Assembly (NCBI GenBank): GCA_029013165.1
Contig: JAQXMV010000169.1
Coordinates: 1 to 13,121, forward strand
Length of the DNA stretch: 13,121 nucleotides
Direction: 5' to 3'
Source: Oscillospiraceae bacterium
GTDB taxonomy: Bacteria; Bacillota; Clostridia; Oscillospirales; Acutalibacteraceae
The notes under the pieces were generated by a model. It made no database searches. It worked only from the letters and a program-made list of their open reading frames with translations, and was not told the DNA's origin. Every line of letters begins with the position of its first letter. Within the stretch, counting starts at the first letter, position 1. Made by a program: the position numbers and the translations under genes. Positions 12,933 through 13,121 of this stretch are shown here, piece by piece.

Positions 12933-13121
12933 GACGGGCAGTTGATTATTTTGGCTGTCATTCCCTATCATTTTCCGTGAGTTATGATATGCAAGCCGTA
13001 AAAATGGCGCGGTCTACACAGCGCCGCCTTAGGGTGAATAGAATAACCCTAACCGTCAAGTCCGTCTTTTACAACAAAAAATTTCTGCCCTTTTCACCGG
13101 GAACCCCCCGGCGAGGGTTTC
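12933..13121. other. Non-coding tail with small inverted repeats, no gene recognised
   Basis: No convincing coding frame with ribosome binding site is seen to the window edge. Local structure: GGCGC/GCGCC (13006-13010 and 13021-13025, 10-nt loop), TTAGGGT/ACCCTAA (13029-13035 and 13046-13052, 10-nt loop) and GC-rich CCGGG/CCCGG near the end (13097-13111). TTGATT (12942-12947), 18 nt, TATCAT (12966-12971) could be a weak plus-strand promoter. The element could be the start of an RNA or repeat that continues beyond the window. Confidence 0.4.

Noticed and set aside
1..13121. CRISPR array, mobile element or tRNA/rRNA
   Set aside because: No regularly spaced repeats, transposase or integrase frames, terminal repeats or tRNA-like cloverleaf were seen on either strand.

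Overview
The window looks like chromosomal DNA of a spore-forming Firmicute, most likely a Clostridia member of moderate GC content (inference). The main reasons are a complete ctsR-mcsA-mcsB-clpC heat-shock operon with CtsR boxes, a PdaA-type spore-cortex de-N-acetylase, strong AGGAGG-type ribosome binding sites, and small glycine- or cysteine-rich proteins. No insertion sequence, prophage gene, CRISPR array, rRNA or tRNA was seen. The genes mostly form short, well separated transcription units that end in clear hairpins.

Layout. (a) 2-2086, +: 5'-truncated glycoside hydrolase family 95 enzyme (alpha-L-fucosidase or alpha-galactosidase type), ending at a hairpin shared with the next unit. 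(b) 3365-2129, -: a 60-residue glycine-rich protein followed by a PdaA-like lipoprotein deacetylase. (c) 3543-4590, +: trmL (tRNA wobble 2'-O-methyltransferase) and a four-helix membrane protein of unknown function, each with a recognisable promoter. (d) 6566-4656, -: a phosphatase-acetyltransferase fusion (YwlE-like protein-arginine phosphatase joined to RimI) followed with no gap by tsaD (t6A synthesis). (e) 6790-7653, +: lipoprotein with an InlB-type repeat. (f) 7892-7731, -: a 53-residue protein with 12 cysteines. (g) 8012-8203, +: small hydrophilic protein of unknown function. (h) 8330-12858, +: ctsR, mcsA, mcsB, clpC, closed by a strong terminator. (i) 12859-13121: non-coding tail with the clpC terminator and some small inverted repeats.

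How the genes may work together. McsB, activated by McsA, phosphorylates arginines, including those of the repressor CtsR. ClpC binds phosphoarginine proteins through its N-domain and feeds them to ClpP. YwlE-type phosphatases reverse the mark. In this window the putative eraser is encoded 1.8 kb from the writer operon but on the other strand. It is fused to RimI, an N-terminal acetyltransferase, and appears cotranscribed with tsaD. This is the most unusual arrangement here: one polypeptide that would join removal of arginine phosphorylation to N-terminal acetylation, inside a translation-fidelity operon. No wholly new multi-gene system was recognised.
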